DNA of 64,000 nt from Gonatopus flavifemur. Lineage: Eukaryota > Arthropoda > Insecta > Hymenoptera > Dryinidae. The notes below the pieces were generated by a model. It was not told where the DNA came from. It worked only from the letters and a program-made list of their open reading frames with translations, and ran no database searches. The position numbers and the translations under genes were made by a program. The stretch is taken from NCBI GenBank assembly GCA_018340375.1, contig JAFFJZ010000002.1, forward strand, positions 22,586,001-22,650,000, given 5' to 3'. Below, in pieces: positions 1 to 12,664 of this stretch (position 1 is the stretch's first letter; the number at the start of each line of letters is the position of its first letter).

Positions 1-3000
1 CTCAATAAAATTCAGAATCTTTGAATATTTCAAAGTTGAGGCAATTTATTTCATATGAAATAAAAAAAAAATGTGGTTGTATATGGTGTTTCTTCAACTC
101 AGTCTGTGGATTCGCGTTTGATAAATAGAATTTTCAAAATCTCTGTTGAAAGTAAACATCTTTTACGCTTTAATTCTGTAGAAAAAGAGCGAAGGAGGAA
201 GAGAAAGAGATCGTTTGTAGTGGTTTCAACTGACAAAGTCCTCGGTCGATGCACGTGGTAGCTCTACTATCCCCTTCTTCTCTTTATTCCACCACTCCAC
301 TTTACTGGTATACGTTTTTCTTCCTCTCTTTCTATCCCGCTCTCTTAATGTCGTCTTCTAACGCGTCTCTTTTCCTTTTGCTCCTCCCCGATTCGCAACC
401 GCTACCATCATCACCTCGTGATGGAGTAACGCAGGACTTTTGGCTCAGAAAAACTTTTCCTCTTTGTCCAAATCTTTTCCGATGTACTGGGTGTCCTTGT
501 CTTCGTCATATATCCAACGCTGAGAAAGATATATTATGGATCTGGAAGGTAAAATCCGGCTTTTATTAGCCTTGAAGTGCAGGCGGTCAATACATAATAA
601 TGAGGGATCCTTTCTTGAATGGCTGTTTCCTTTGTGATATGGGACTGGACTATCCTGTTTACACCTGTGCTCATGAAATACTAGACTCGAAGAGATGCTC
701 GTTTCGCGATTTTTGCTCTCAATCGATTTGTTGTTGATGAGAAGTCAATAAAATCCCATTTCCATACTTTTTCACGATTTTAAACAAAAAATTTCGTGTT
801 GATTATATTAATTGAATATACATTCCTGTATCGGAAAATAGTTTGATACACAAATTCCATCGTGAATTTCCGAGTATTCCATATATAGTCCACGTAAAAA
901 ACTTTTTTTATAACAATTTACGCCCAGGTGGAACATTTCACGTCGATATATTCACGACGGCTGTGATATTTTTGATTCCTCACATTTCTCCGATCGAATT
1001 TGCCGTCTACAAACGTAACAGAAATCGTCAATATTTATTCCCGACAATGTGCTAAACATAAACAATCGTATCGCATGTACCGTATCACTTTTCCTAGCAT
1101 TTGCAAATCACGTTACGTACACGTTCGACACAATGTTTCCACCTAAAAGATTTTTATTCTGTTTCTTTTGCCTTCATTTCAAATTACGCGATTTATTTTT
1201 TCATTGTCGCACACTGAATCATTCCAGTCGCGAACTCATGGTCGATGATCGATACAGTGAACCGAAAAGCGAGGTCGAAGTCATAAAAATCCGTTCTCAG
1301 TAAAGAGTAAATCTTTTTCTCGTTCTTTCTTGAAGCATTGGTCTGGAAAGCGAAAAAAAACACACATAGCGTCAAATGACAAGCCGCAAAATATGTTCGT
1401 GCTTACGAATTTAGATAAAACTTGTGTCAAACTTTCTATTCCTCAAAGTGAGAATTGATTTTCGTTTAAAGAACGTATGTGTTGTGCACAAATATAGAAA
1501 ATTTCGAATGTGGTTTGGTTCGTTTACAACATTGCGATTATTTTAAACTGAAATTTTCTTGAATATGTAAATGTTGGTTTTGAGTGGTAAAGATCGCAAG
1601 GTTGGGTAGTCTCGAATCCCCCCTGACATAAAGAATTTGTTTTTTAAATCACAGTTTTTTGTGTAAATTGATCAGATGATTGGCTTGGAAAGGACATCCT
1701 AGTTACTGATATGCTTTAGCTTTCTCTAGCAATAATCTGTCGTAATTCTCGCCGAGTACAACTTATATAAGAAAATCCTTATGCATAAACGCATGAAATT
1801 CAGATACAGATGATCGTAATTCATTGGAAAGAAATGATAGTTGGATAAGTAATCTGATGGAAAAATCCAACAAGCGATAAACTGCCTAAACGTTCCGCAT
1901 CGGTACATGAAATATGAATTTATAAGACCGAATGAACAGAGCAAAGTTTATGAGGCAACGATTAATTACTTTTACGATACCACGAATGATACTCAACGTG
2001 AATGTGGAAATAAGTATCATGAGCTTGTGTTTCCTCTATAAAAGTAAATTCACAGTCATTATCCTTTGATTCGGATGAATGAGTTTTATAAAAATAAAAA
2101 TAAAATCCGATGTCCTTTCTCATCACCGATGAGAGAGGGATTTACAAATCACAGACAATGATAATCATTTCATTCAAGTTTTTAGATCGGTGAAAGCGTG
2201 TAATAGCTCTTTGTTCCTTCAAATATATAGTGCAGAGAAATCGAAATCAAATATATGATTACGTATTGTATGGATTTTGTCACAAAACACAATTAGAATG
2301 GCGAAACAATAATAGCATTATTTATAACGAATGTTGAAAGTGAAATTGATGCAAAATAAAACACATCATACAATGTACTTTTGTTTATAGATAGTACATG
2401 ATTTGAATTTCAATATACTTCGTATGTATATTCATGTATGGATTTGAATAACATCGATATTGACATGTGAGATTTCATTTTATAAAAATAATGATCGTGA
2501 CAATTGATGATCTGAATATATAATAGCATTACAACAAATCACGCACGCATGGTATACAGTATTTTATTGTTTTCTTGATGAGTTGATTTGTGATTTTTAT
2601 TACCAACGATACGTTTATTCTGGATTTAAAGGACAAATTATTGATTCTGTACTGAAACGATCTTCCATTGTTGTTTGGAAAAGCCACATTCAAGGAAAAA
2701 GTAAACCAATGTGTCGTGTTTGTTTTTATTACGCAAGACAAATTTTGGGATAAATCTACTGGAACTGATCAACTTGTACAATTTTTCATGAAAAATTCTT
2801 CCTATTTCAACAGTTTATCAAATTTTATAATCCAGTAAACGAGATTTTTTATGGACTGTCACAAAAAATGCGTTCCATAAGCAATTTTCTTGTAAATTCT
2901 AGAAATTATTAGATATAGAACTAGAATCAGACAAGAATAATGTTAACGAACATAAACTTATCCGATCTTAATTAGGATTCTCATGTATTTTTCTGATAAG

Positions 3001-3960
3001 TTAATATTTTCTTAATGACGTCTGTCTCAAGAATTCTGTGCAAAACCTTTGATACTTTTGCAATAACTTCGGTGCTGATGGAATAAATTTTAAAATAAGG
3101 ATGACATATGTTGGATTGGACTCGGCTACAATGACAATAATGAGAATTTGCATTCTCGTACAATGAACGCAGGTCGTTTCGCTCGCATTTACATGATCTA
3201 GGCGGCACTTGTTTCCTTCACATCTTTCTACATTGTAAATAGAACTCACTGCGCTTGCTATTTTATGAACTAAATGATTATCATATTTTTGTAATTTATA
3301 TGATGCTCACTTTGCTCATCCTTTCGGAAAATGCTTGTTCTGTTGACAATTTGAAAATTTTTTATGATCCATGGCGTTCACTTTGTCCGCATGTCGTGGT
3401 AAATTATTCTTTGATTCAAAGGAAGGTAATAAAAGCAATGCGGTATTTCGCTGTGTACTAAGAAATCCTTAGCAGCCAATTAATATTGATTTTTATAAGT
3501 ATCCTTTGAAATCTCGATGTAAACGAGTTATTGATTATCTTTGTCCATGCTGAACAGTTTAAAATCTTAGAATATTTTGAAATATCACTGAATATATGAA
3601 CTTTATGATGCAAACAAGTAAATTTTTTCCTTATTCGTGTAAATTGTCTACTTCTTCCAAATAATCCTTGCGTACAACGAGATAATCACTCTCCCTCTCT
3701 CAAACATTCCATAAAATTGATGAATAATCTATCACCACATGCGAGGGACTTGAGTTTGATTCGAAGGAATTATAAACTTTATATAAAGCATAATTCAGAA
3801 GATGCGATCTTCATCCGATTGATTTCCTCATTTTTATATCTGAAGAATTAACGCGAACTTCTTACCATCCCATAGATCTAATTTTATATTTCAAGATCTT
3901 GTATTGAAATCTTTCAAATCCTCATTCATACAAAGTCTTCTCGAACAGAAATCAGCATTT
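1..3960. other. AT-rich non-coding stretch
   Basis: No exon-like reading frame, transposon terminus or RNA gene could be supported. Positions 250-500 are strongly pyrimidine-rich (runs such as CTCTTTCTATCCCGCTCTC) and less AT-rich than the surroundings. The apparent 106-codon frame there is leucine/serine/proline-biased, as expected from a low-complexity CT tract, and is not taken as a gene. Confidence 0.5.
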
Positions 3961-4010
3961 ATTCTCTGCATCTGGTGAAGCATTGTACAATAACCTAAAG
4001 AATCACCGAA

Positions 4011-4032
4011 GTGATTTCTACTAAGGTTCCTG
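4011..4032. repeat. single terminus of the CCCTAGTAGAAATCA-type family
   Basis: GTGATTTCTACTAAGGTTCC is the reverse complement of a terminus that recurs at 9334, 26132, 32863 and 33557. No partner end was found upstream, so this is a lone or decayed right end. It lies about 70 bp from the Helitron remnant. Confidence 0.35.
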
Positions 4033-4100
4033 ATAACATTCTTGAAGTAGCAAACGGGATTAATTTAAGACTGACTTGACCAAGTTTGGGGGATAAATTT

Positions 4101-4126
4101 CTAATCGTCATGGACTTTTTTAGTCC
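4101..4126 (-). mobile_element. possible Helitron 3' terminus (hairpin plus TTAG)
   Basis: A perfect 5-bp stem (GGACT/AGTCC) with a five-base A/T loop lies at 4112-4126, immediately past the helicase stop. On the minus strand eleven further bases end in TTAG. Helitrons characteristically end with a short hairpin about 10-12 nt before CTRR. Here the final C is T and the next base is A rather than the expected T, so the end is either degenerate or misassigned. The placement just after the helicase C-terminus is the main support. Confidence 0.4.
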
Positions 4127-4380
4127 GAAGTACTACCACGAATCATGATTTTCATATAATTACCATCTGTACCCGATGTGCGTTGCAAAATGCCACTCAC
4201 TTGAAAAAAACAGAGTGTTTGTGTTTTAACTCTGTGTACTGAAGTGTTTTTGGTTGCACAATATTTTTTTGTTTTCCCGTCTGGTGCATACACGAATAAA
4301 TCAGAAGGTTTTCCAACGCGTGAGCAGGCCACATACAGCTGTCCATGTGTGAAGAATGGATTGTCCAAATTTAGCTATAT
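4120..4380 (-). pseudogene. Helitron PIF1-like helicase, C-terminal fragment
   Basis: The minus strand encodes LNLDNPFFTHGQLYVACSRV followed by GKPSDLFVYAPDGKTK. The block HGQLYVACSRVGKPSDLF is the hallmark C-terminal motif of PIF1/RecD-type helicases carried by Helitron rolling-circle transposons, where the conserved arginine of ACSRV belongs to helicase motif VI. A TAG stop lies just before LNLDNP, no readable helicase could be found upstream toward 4700, and a tail of about 45 unrelated residues follows the usual end. This is therefore a dead 3' remnant of a transposon helicase, not a host PIF1 gene, which would be intron-split and much longer. Confidence 0.85.
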
Positions 4381-5120
4381 GAAATACACTCATTTGTTCA
4401 AATGACTCGCACGCCAGATACTGCGAAATGGTTCTAATAATTCAGCATGAGAACGAGGGGAAAAATTCGTGCATCGTTTTTCCTCATTCGAGTAGCTAAA
4501 ATGCGTCGTTGAAATTCACTCACAGCATTCTTGATATGGAAATAATCAAATACAGTTGTTGAGATCGAAGTTACAACAGTTGGTCCTTGTAGTTTCTTCA
4601 GCTTCACTCACTGATGCAGCGAATTGAATTAGATTCCATTTGGTTACACGTACTTGAACCTATTTGAAATATGTTGCATCTGCCGTTAAGGGATTCAAGC
4701 GCGAGCTCTGATGGGAAAGTCTGATTCCACGATACGATGATGACAATTTTACATGTAAATTTTCTGAGGTTGGAGCATAGAAAAACTGTTGAAATAAATA
4801 ACATGTAGATGAAGTACCAAAACCACGATGAAGACGAGAAATATTGTATATTTCTGTTGAATTTTATTTATAATACAATCCAATAGTTTCATTCGAGATT
4901 TAGGAATGTTTTTTCTTGTATTTTCTCATGTAAGATAAGAGAATTCATCGTTAAATATCAGAATTCTTCGGAAATATTTTATAGTTCTGAATCAGAAAAC
5001 CGACATTTTATTTCCAAGAATATAAAAATTGAAGAGTATCGAACCATACAGGAAATGGAAATCAGATTTGAAATCTTTCTAGTTATTGATGGTTTTTCCA
5101 AGATATAATTTTTTTTACTC

Positions 5121-5298
5121 CACAGAGAGGAAAAAATATTTAGTTGCATTTACCGGAATTTGGTAATGGTTACTAAATTCAATAGTTAAATTTGACGAAA
5201 TGAACATTCATTTACAATCACCGATATATCAATTCACAACTAAGGCCTTTAGTTACAGTTATCAAATTTTTAGTTATCATTGCCGAATTATAATCATG
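5121..5298. mobile_element. degenerate foldback element next to the 5299 MITE
   Basis: The left end CACAGAGAGGAAAAAATATT resembles the CACGGAG group. The block around GGAATTTGGTAATGGTTACT pairs imperfectly with the reverse complement of 5230-5290 (ATTCGGCAATGATAACTAAA). After the 5299-5660 element the sequence resumes with GATTACCGAAGTTTAGTAAT, which echoes the same motif. An older element interrupted by the next one is the simplest reading. Confidence 0.4.
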
Positions 5299-5660
5299 CA
5301 CGGAGAAAATGCAGGTCGGAAATATCATAATCTTGAATAAAAATTGGAGAATATTTCTTAAAATCTAAGAGTATTTCTTAAATGCATAATAAAGATAAAA
5401 CGGTTCATATTTTCGTGAAATCATGTTCGAAAAACAATGAAAAATTATCAATACCTAATAAAGAATAGAGACAATAACAGAGATTTTACAAAGACAATAA
5501 CAAAATTTCAATATCCTACTATACACTTCGAATACAATTCTACAAAAAAGTGGATCGTTCAATCTTTATTATGCATTTAAGAAAAAATCTCAGATTTCAA
5601 GAAATATTCTCAAATTTTTATTAAAGATTACTATATTTCCGTCATGCATTTTTCTCCGTG
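5299..5660. mobile_element. CACGGAG-group foldback MITE, about 97-bp arms
   Basis: The left arm (5299-5395) starts CACGGAGAAAATGC. The right arm (5562-5660) is its imperfect reverse complement, ending GCATTTTTCTCCGTG. The arms match through the distinctive inner block CTTAAATGCATAATAAAGAT. TG flanks the element on both sides; because TG is not palindromic it is probably a 2-bp target duplication. No protein is encoded. Mobilisation would require a transposase supplied from elsewhere, most likely of the Tc1/mariner superfamily judging by the size, TIRs and 2-bp duplication. Confidence 0.75.
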
Positions 5661-6522
5661 TGATTACCGAAGTTTAGTAATTAAAGACCAATTTCATATT
5701 CGAGGCAATCCAATTGATTTCACATCGACACTTTTACATAATAAAAGGATATTTTACCTCAATTTTGATACTTCCCGATTGATATCTCATCATTAAACGG
5801 GAAAACAGTCGCCCAGAATTGAGGTTTCTGATAAAATTCGAGTCGATGATACAAAAAACCAGCAATATGATTCATTTCTTGTTTTTCAAGTTCGATATGA
5901 AATCGATAAAATCAATTTTAAAATTAGAAAAATATCTTGGTTCATTCAAATTGTAAGGTTCAATCTTTACAGGATTTGATTAAATTTGATGCACAAAAGT
6001 TTGAAATGAAAAGAAAAATCTCATCTGTTAAGTTTCAACAGATTTCCAATTGCCGGCAAGGATCTCGACAGAAACCCCTTATCCAGACCTGCGGAAGTTT
6101 GAATCTTTCACTTGTGCGTGACTTGTTCTTGTCTGGCTGACGTATAGAAATAATTAAAGTTTCAAAACCGTTCCTCCTTGAAAATTCGTTTTCAATAGAT
6201 ATCAAAGTAACTTCATTTTCAACATAACCTCAGTTTTGGACTTCGAAAATTCCTCGAAATAATTGATTTTGTTTCTTCACAACTTGCTATTATCGAATCA
6301 TCATCGATTCGTATTTTGCTACCATGGAAGTGAAGAAGAAGAAGAAAAAGGAGAATTGATTTGTTCTTCTGTCACTGATTTGAAAAAAAAAAAACAAAAT
6401 TGTATTAAATAAAAGTCGCATCAAATATTCTTGACATTCAGGATACGTACGGATTGCGAATAATAGGAGTACTTTTTATTAGATTGAGCTCGATATACCT
6501 TTCGCAGTAACGGAAACAACTT

Positions 6523-6538
6523 TATATATATATATATA
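6523..6538. repeat. (TA)8 microsatellite
   Basis: Sixteen bases of uninterrupted alternating T and A are followed by AATAG. A simple sequence repeat, probably variable in length between individuals. Confidence 0.9.
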
Positions 6539-8387
6539 ATAGTTGTCCGCTTTTCTTGCACAATGTCAATGGAAATGCGAAACTTGTTGGAAGCTCTTGA
6601 GCGATCGAATTGCAAACCCGGCTAAACCAAACCGGTGTTGGATTCAACTTGTTGTTCGAGTGGTCTTGATGTACGTCGGTATACAAAATCGTCCTTCTGG
6701 AACGATAGATTTCTTTATCTTTACATAGCAATCATGTCTTCGTGATTTATGGTGGCTCACTTCCTTCTTTATCGATGCGATAATAATATGTAATTACAAT
6801 CAAGGAGATGCCCAGGTCAGTCGTTTTTATGGATGTACAAATAATTTTTTCTATATATTCTTAGAAAACATCTTTATTCATTTTTAACATCTCTCCGTAT
6901 CGTGGAGGCAAATTACGTGAATTAAAAGTCCATATTTTAAGAATTCGTTGGATGAAAAGAAGAAAATAAATTCTTACAAGAAAAAGTTTTACCACAGCTA
7001 AGTACAGCCAAGTGAATCAATTTAGGGTTGGATAGGTCGAGTGTCAAAACAACACATTTTTCTTCGTTCTGAAAGAACTTTCATGAAGGCTCCTAAATAT
7101 TCTGAAAGTTTGTTGAAAATGCTTCAGAGCCTTTCTTCAATACTAAAGTTCTATAGTTGCCGGACTAAGACGTCTAAACCAAATGTTCTTGGTAAAAGGT
7201 ACTATAAATTTTTATTTAAGATGTTTCAGTTGTTGTCACTACAGAAATTTCTCTCAGCGTGAGTTGTCGCTTCAACGAAAAATCAATTACATTCCTTCCA
7301 TCAGAACCACTCTATTCACTTTTTGTATCCAATGCATTGGAAGAATTTCACTTTGAATATTATCCTGAAATTCCAGTAACGAGAAAACAAGTAAATACTT
7401 TGAAAAATTCATGAAAACTATCTGAATGAATTTTACAGTGTGTCCTTGTTACTGATTTTATGATAATTCTTCAAATATGTGTGGATATAATCAGGTCTCT
7501 CTCGGATTAGTAATTTTCTAATCATTGAACACAACCAGAAAATCGAGAATAAAGAATGTAACTTGACGAGTGTACTAAATTGCAGCAATTTCTTCCCAAG
7601 TTGAAATAGTGATTTTGTTTCTTGAAGCGAATGCAATCACAATGCAAGTTTCTCGTTTGTCGTACGAACATGTGGTAGATCTGCGCAACGTGTGCTTGCA
7701 TGGCATACAACATGCTCGCACCACAACACGAAAGCCGTGGAACGAATCAAAACCAATACTCTAAGCCAGGTGGGTTTCAGTGTCAAGGTAGTTTGCAACA
7801 GAGTCAAATGCCATGAAAAGTTAACAATTTTACTGTTTTTATTTTGTATTCGTGGGGAGAGAGAGAGATGTCGGATCATTTACCGATTATGAAAAACAGA
7901 GAATTCTGAGAACCTAACTGGTCGTGGTCGATTATGGTCGTCCCGACACACATAAAAAAAAAAACTGCGTAAAACTCTCGTGAGCAACGCACGTGACTAT
8001 CATAGTCGAGATGTTTGAGTTTTTCCTCCTCGTTTTTACCTCCCGTCCTCTTATCTTTCATCTTTTTCTCACTTGTTCCACGCTTTCGAAAGCGACTTAA
8101 CAACAACGTACATCTATAAAGGTCTGTTACACGATAATGTTACACCCTCACTACGAACGTCAAACAAAGCACCGTTTTCAATTTGTAGCAGAAAATGTCG
8201 CGTACATATGAGTCCATATCAAACTGCCGGCTGTCGTGCCAGAGGAAAAGAGAATCTGTTGCAGTGTATTCCTTTGACAAATTTTTATGCAGTGAAACTC
8301 CAAGTGGAATGATTTTAACCTATATTTTATTTCTTTTTTTCATTCGAAACAAAGAACCGTAACGATGCATTTCATCTTTTCCATATG

Positions 8388-8407
8388 TATATATATATAT
8401 ATATATT
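8388..8407. repeat. (TA)n microsatellite
   Basis: About ten TA units follow CCATATG. There is no sign that it belongs to a larger element. Confidence 0.9.
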
Positions 8408-8891
8408 TCTTCACTTCTTTGTTATAGTCGAACAAATGTTCAAGTAAAAAAATGCATCCCGGAAAAGTTTCAAAATATTTAGACGGAAGAATGAGAGTTT
8501 CTTCGAATGCAAATGGAAGAAAACATCAAGACGGGTTCTGATTGATATCAGAACGGAGTTGTCTTCCCCTCATTGTGTATACAGTCTTTTCAATCACATT
8601 TGTGAAATACGCCAGACGATTAGAACTTTCTTTTCTCTTTCGTTTCCTTCGTTCCTCGTTTCTCTTTCGAGTACATGAGCGTATAGTTGAGAATCTTAGA
8701 TCGAGAGTGAAATAGAACGAATGTGGATTATTGTTCTTGAAGATTTTATTCCGCGTTGTTGATTCCAACTTATCTTAATCTACTCAGACTTGTGTAACGT
8801 TTTAGAATTTCAGATTCGATTTAATCCTCTCATTTAAATAGTTTCATTTTGAAAAAGAAAGCACTTATTTATTTGTATATCGACAGCAATG

Positions 8892-9345
8892 ATCCCTGGT
8901 AGATGGGCCCCAGCTAGTTACCCCAGATGTTAGGTTGGTTTCTAGCTAGTTTCGTAACACACTTTCCAGCCTGTGTTCATCCAGATGTCCCACGGAATTG
9001 CTAGAATCTTGTTCAAATTGGTAATTAGAATTGTGAAATCATGTTTTTTTTTGTAAAATCACACCTATGAATAAGGTAACAATGTATTTCGACATGTTAT
9101 CTCCAGTCAAGAACGTTGCTTTTGAATTTATTTCTATGAAATAATCCGGAGTGACAAATTGAAACGTTGGGGCTTTTGTTTATGCCTCTGGTCGTGTTAA
9201 TGGACTATCAAATCTACATGAACCAACTAAATGTTTGGGCACTAAAGTCAAATTGGCTGAAATGTGTTATCCAGTTGCCCCCACGTGGGTCCCGTCCAGT
9301 ACGTGGATGATAAATGGGACGCCCAGACAAATTTCTACCAGGGAT
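8892..9345. mobile_element. 454-bp non-autonomous DNA element, ATCCCTGGTAGA termini
   Basis: A perfect 12-bp terminal inverted repeat, ATCCCTGGTAGA (8892-8903) and TCTACCAGGGAT (9334-9345), bounds a segment that is locally GC-richer than its flanks. Inside, CTAGCTAGTT-like words repeat near the left end, and paired CCCACG/CGTGG words occur toward the right. No reading frame is present and no clear target-site duplication was seen. The termini resemble the lone ends listed at 4011, 26132, 32863 and 33557. Confidence 0.6.
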
Positions 9346-9349
9346 GAGT

Positions 9350-11440
9350 GTGACGATATAGATTCGATGTTGATGTATCGATAAATAAATTCCAGAGTGC
9401 TATATTATCTGTGATATTGAAAATTGAATTTACGGCCAGAGAAATGTCAGGATGATAAATTGAATTGAATATTTTATCTGGAGATTCGTAAAGTTTGTAT
9501 CATTTAAATATAGATTTTAATGATGATGTGTATATTCGAATAATCTAATTTTACCACACAATTTTTAAACGAAATGCACTCCAAAAATAGGTTAGATTCT
9601 CGGCGCCAGTATCGTCTCAAGCACATTGTATATATTGCCAAGAAATACGTCACTGAAATCAAGTGTACATAATAATATCCATATATTTTCCTGAATCTGT
9701 ACCTTGTATGGTCGCAATCAAATATTTGGAAATTAGAAATTCATGATTTTATGACATAATATCTTGATTGAGGAATATATTGATCATTTGCTGCAATTAT
9801 TATTCACAGATGGTGAAATAGAACTTCAGGGAGATCTTCGAATCCAGTATATATGCACGTATTATTAAAAGAATATCTCACTGGGTAGAAGAATGAATAT
9901 TCAACATCGGACACTTCTTACTTATTCCAATTAAGAAATAAAGTTTGACCATGAGAATTTACTTCTCCACAATAACCATGCCGAGTATTATTCGCATTGA
10001 ATAATACTTCGCTTTTCTCTGTTCAATATTCATATTCCTTCTCTCTTATTCGTTCTCTTTATCTCAGAGTTTCTCATTGAAGGAAGAAGAAGAGGCGTCT
10101 TGGTCTTGTCCGCGAACTCCAGACTCCAAGGCCGAGCATTCCTTCACCTCCCTCGATTTTTATTATACCCTTTATCCTTATCTCTTTTTCTCTCCTCCTC
10201 GCTTTTCGAGCTTACCCTTCTAACATTCTTATACTGTCTCCGAGCATCGAAGAACGACTATACGTATTTTTTGTTCCTCTTCCTGGGTTTTTTTTCTTTC
10301 TTTTTTTTTATTGTTAAAGTGCAACATTTCTCCTCATACTTTATATAAATCGATAGTTGGAACAATGATGGCTCTTTTCTTCTTCTTTTTGTCTCTGATA
10401 CAGGAAAGTTTTTCTCGAAGATGTATTTGTAGTTCCAGTTCCAGTTCCAGTTTCAGTTCCAGTTTCTTGAGGCAAATGAATTTAGCTTCACGTAAATGAA
10501 GCGCATCAGCGCATGTTATTTGCGAATTTTTATCAAGATTTATTTCATCCGATATGTACTTGACTTGAAATACTGTGCGAATGAAATTCAGTTGTTTCGA
10601 GAAGATAACAGCGGAAAAATATATCAGTTAAATCTTTCCTGTGTCGTTGTTCAAAATACATAACCATGTTTGAATTATGCGAAAGTATATTGGCTAGATT
10701 CCCGCTGTTGGGATTCTTTCTTTAATCGAGAATTTTTGGCTCCAAAGTTGAAAAGACTGAATCATCGGTGTAATTTAGGTTGATTATTTATGTATTATTT
10801 CATTTATATCACGAAAATATGTAGTACAAATTTGAAATTCTCATCAGGTTTGTTGGCTTTTGCAGTCTAAAAAAAATTCTCCCTTGGAAACATGAATTTA
10901 ATCTCTGTTTCCTTATAACCTCGACAATGGTTTAATGCGGTACTTTGTGAGAATTGTTTCACTCATACGTGCTTGTGACACTTTATAAAGTGATAAAGTT
11001 GTCATGTGTTTGAAATTTGAATAAAGGGTGTATGTAACTAAGCGCACTATTGTTCTATGTTACTTATCACAATGCTATTTTTCCACATTTATCGATCGAA
11101 AGATGCAACCGTGAAATGTGATCCCACATAGCTATTATTTTTCATTCATGAGATCCGGTTTAGTTGCAGAGAGCAAATGTTTGCCGTGTTTTTCTTGCAT
11201 TTCGCGTATGAGATATCTGATCGTGGTTGCTTATATTTTTAATTGATTTATAAAGTATTATTTACGGAAAAAAGATTCATACTTTGAATTTATATGTTGT
11301 CTCTGAGCAGAGATAGGGTTTTTGGTGTGATTTTAAACAATTTGTTACTCATTGTAAGATACAGGAATTGATTACAAATTCACGAAATTGATGAGAAGGG
11401 TGAGATTCACGATAACACGAGTTGAGAACCAAGGATTATT
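9350..11440. other. non-coding stretch with a pyrimidine-rich block
   Basis: Nothing gene-like is supported. Positions 10010-10310 are strongly C/T-biased on the + strand (TCTCTTTTTCTCTCCTCCTC); the 82-codon frame here is a low-complexity by-product. A hexanucleotide repeat follows at 10431. The remainder, 10500-11440, is plain AT-rich sequence. Confidence 0.5.
10431..10466. repeat. (AGTTCC)6 hexanucleotide repeat
   Basis: Six tandem AGTTCC/AGTTTC units; units four and six carry C-to-T changes. It sits at the end of the pyrimidine-rich block and reads as a serine-rich tract in one frame, which is not considered coding. Confidence 0.9.
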
Positions 11441-11450
11441 GTTCAGGATA

Positions 11451-11563
11451 CACTGTTAAAAATGTGGGGAGTTTTCCTTCACACTGTTGGTGGATTTCGT
11501 CCCCTCATCGCGGATGAATTGTTTTTCCATCAAAAATGAGAAATTTTTCCACCACTTTTAGGA
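11451..11563. mobile_element. CACTGT-ended element, partial copy related to 53578
   Basis: TA followed by CACTGTTAAAAATGTGGGG marks the left end. The internal block CGTCCCCTCATCGCG, then GAATTGTTTTTCCATCAAAA, also occurs at 53582-53620 with few differences, so these are two copies of one family. The right end is not clear here and may have been lost next to the element at 11621. Confidence 0.5.
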
Positions 11564-11620
11564 ATTATTTTGTTTTTGGGGTGTTGAACATGAAGTTAAA
11601 ATTCTCGAGAAAGAAACTTA

Positions 11621-11746
11621 CACTGAAAACTATTCCTTCCAGCCAAATAAATATTTATTTATTCGTCGTTCTGGTTTATAGCTTCAAAGAATATTTTGTT
11701 GATTCTAATGAATATTTATTTGGCTGGGAGAGATTTTTTTTCAGTG
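11621..11746. mobile_element. CACTGAAAA-group foldback MITE, TA-flanked
   Basis: TA lies directly outside both ends. The left arm CACTGAAAACTATTCC runs into CCAGCCAAATAAATATT. The right arm is its reverse complement: read inward from 11746, CACTGAAAAAAAATCTC, then CCCAGCCAAATAAATATT. Arms are about 45 bp in a 126-bp element, so it is nearly one hairpin. A related copy with the CCAGCCAAA word is at 17595. Confidence 0.75.
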
Positions 11747-11869
11747 TACCAGCCTCTCTAGTCCAGTTTAATAACAACAAAACAACGAGAAATCATGAGT
11801 CTAAACTTCCATGTGAATCTAGAAATTCGTATGATTCTAAAAACATCGGCTGAAATTCATCTACCCACT

Positions 11870-12340
11870 GCTGTAACTTATTATTAAATTTCCTTACAGT
11901 ATTTTCCGGTAGAAAAATCGATTGAGTTGCTTCCATCTCTTATAAACCCCACCCCTCTGATAGATTCCAACCAATATCTTTAGGGTCATGGAATTCGTCG
12001 GGAAATAACTATATGCGTTTTGTTGGATTTATGTTGTATTATTGATTTTTTGACTCGCGCCAATATTGACGATGATGAAATACAGATTAGCATAAAAAAA
12101 GTGGATATTCAAAGCTTCGCCGGAAAAAGAAAAATTGTAAATTTCTCCACACAGTACAATAACTTCTTGCGTATTGATTTTCATTTCCCACAAAACACGT
12201 TATCGAATGAATTTTCAGCTCTCGCCGTGACATTTATTCAAAAATTCGTATAATTGAATCCTTCGTTCTGTGTTTCTGATGGAATAATTGACATCTCGAT
12301 TTCATTATCCATGGTTACGATCGTGTGCGATAAATTCATA
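11870..12340. other. AT-rich non-coding stretch
   Basis: No supported feature. The 77-codon + strand frame at 12020-12253 has no recognisable motif and no splice context that stands out. Confidence 0.4.
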
Positions 12341-12479
12341 CGAATCTATACGATTTTTTGACCTGATTTGTATTCATTGTTTCGAAAAAGAATATCTTGA
12401 CCATAGATAATAGATGTATTATTGAATCGAGGGTGAAGCATATGAAAGCAGCGGAACGAGTTATTTACAATCTTAAAAC

Positions 12480-12660
12480 ACGCCAAGAAAACTAAAGATG
12501 AAAAGAAAATACCAGAACTCGTTTCTATTGAAACCAAATGCAAATTCTGAGATTTACGTTCTCGTGGTAGTGAATGAATTGTTTGTTCCGTGTGCCAGCT
12601 GGTACCATTTCTTTTGGGACAGGTAATAACGACACGAACCAAATCTCAAAGTTCAGTTTT
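12480..12660 (-). repeat. diverged duplicate segment, copy 1
   Basis: This segment resembles 14490-14645. Shared words, in the same order, include TTCTATTGAA/TTCCTATTGAA, ATTGTTTGTTCCGTGTGCCAG versus a close TGTTTGTTTCGTGTACCAG, and ACCATTTCT followed by GACACGAACC/AACACGAAACC. On the minus strand both read RNG..W.T.QT, which could mean paralogous exons or simply an old repeat. No start, stop or splice structure settles it. Confidence 0.35.
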
Positions 12661-12664
12661 TCCT

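Larger units (their letters stand above)
5700..8880. other. AT-rich non-coding stretch with TA microsatellites
   Basis: No supported gene. (TA)n tracts occur at 6523-6538 and 8388-8407. Position 7857 starts a short GA run. Overlapping 60-80-codon frames on both strands between 7430 and 8110 cover each other and show no recognisable domain. Confidence 0.5.

Noticed and set aside
249..569. 106-codon frame at the window start
   Set aside because: It reads a C/T-rich low-complexity tract as Leu/Ser/Pro; no signal peptide cleavage pattern or domain is convincing.
1600..1625. TCTCGAATCCC, resembling a tRNA B box
   Set aside because: No acceptor stem, D arm or anticodon arm could be fitted around it.
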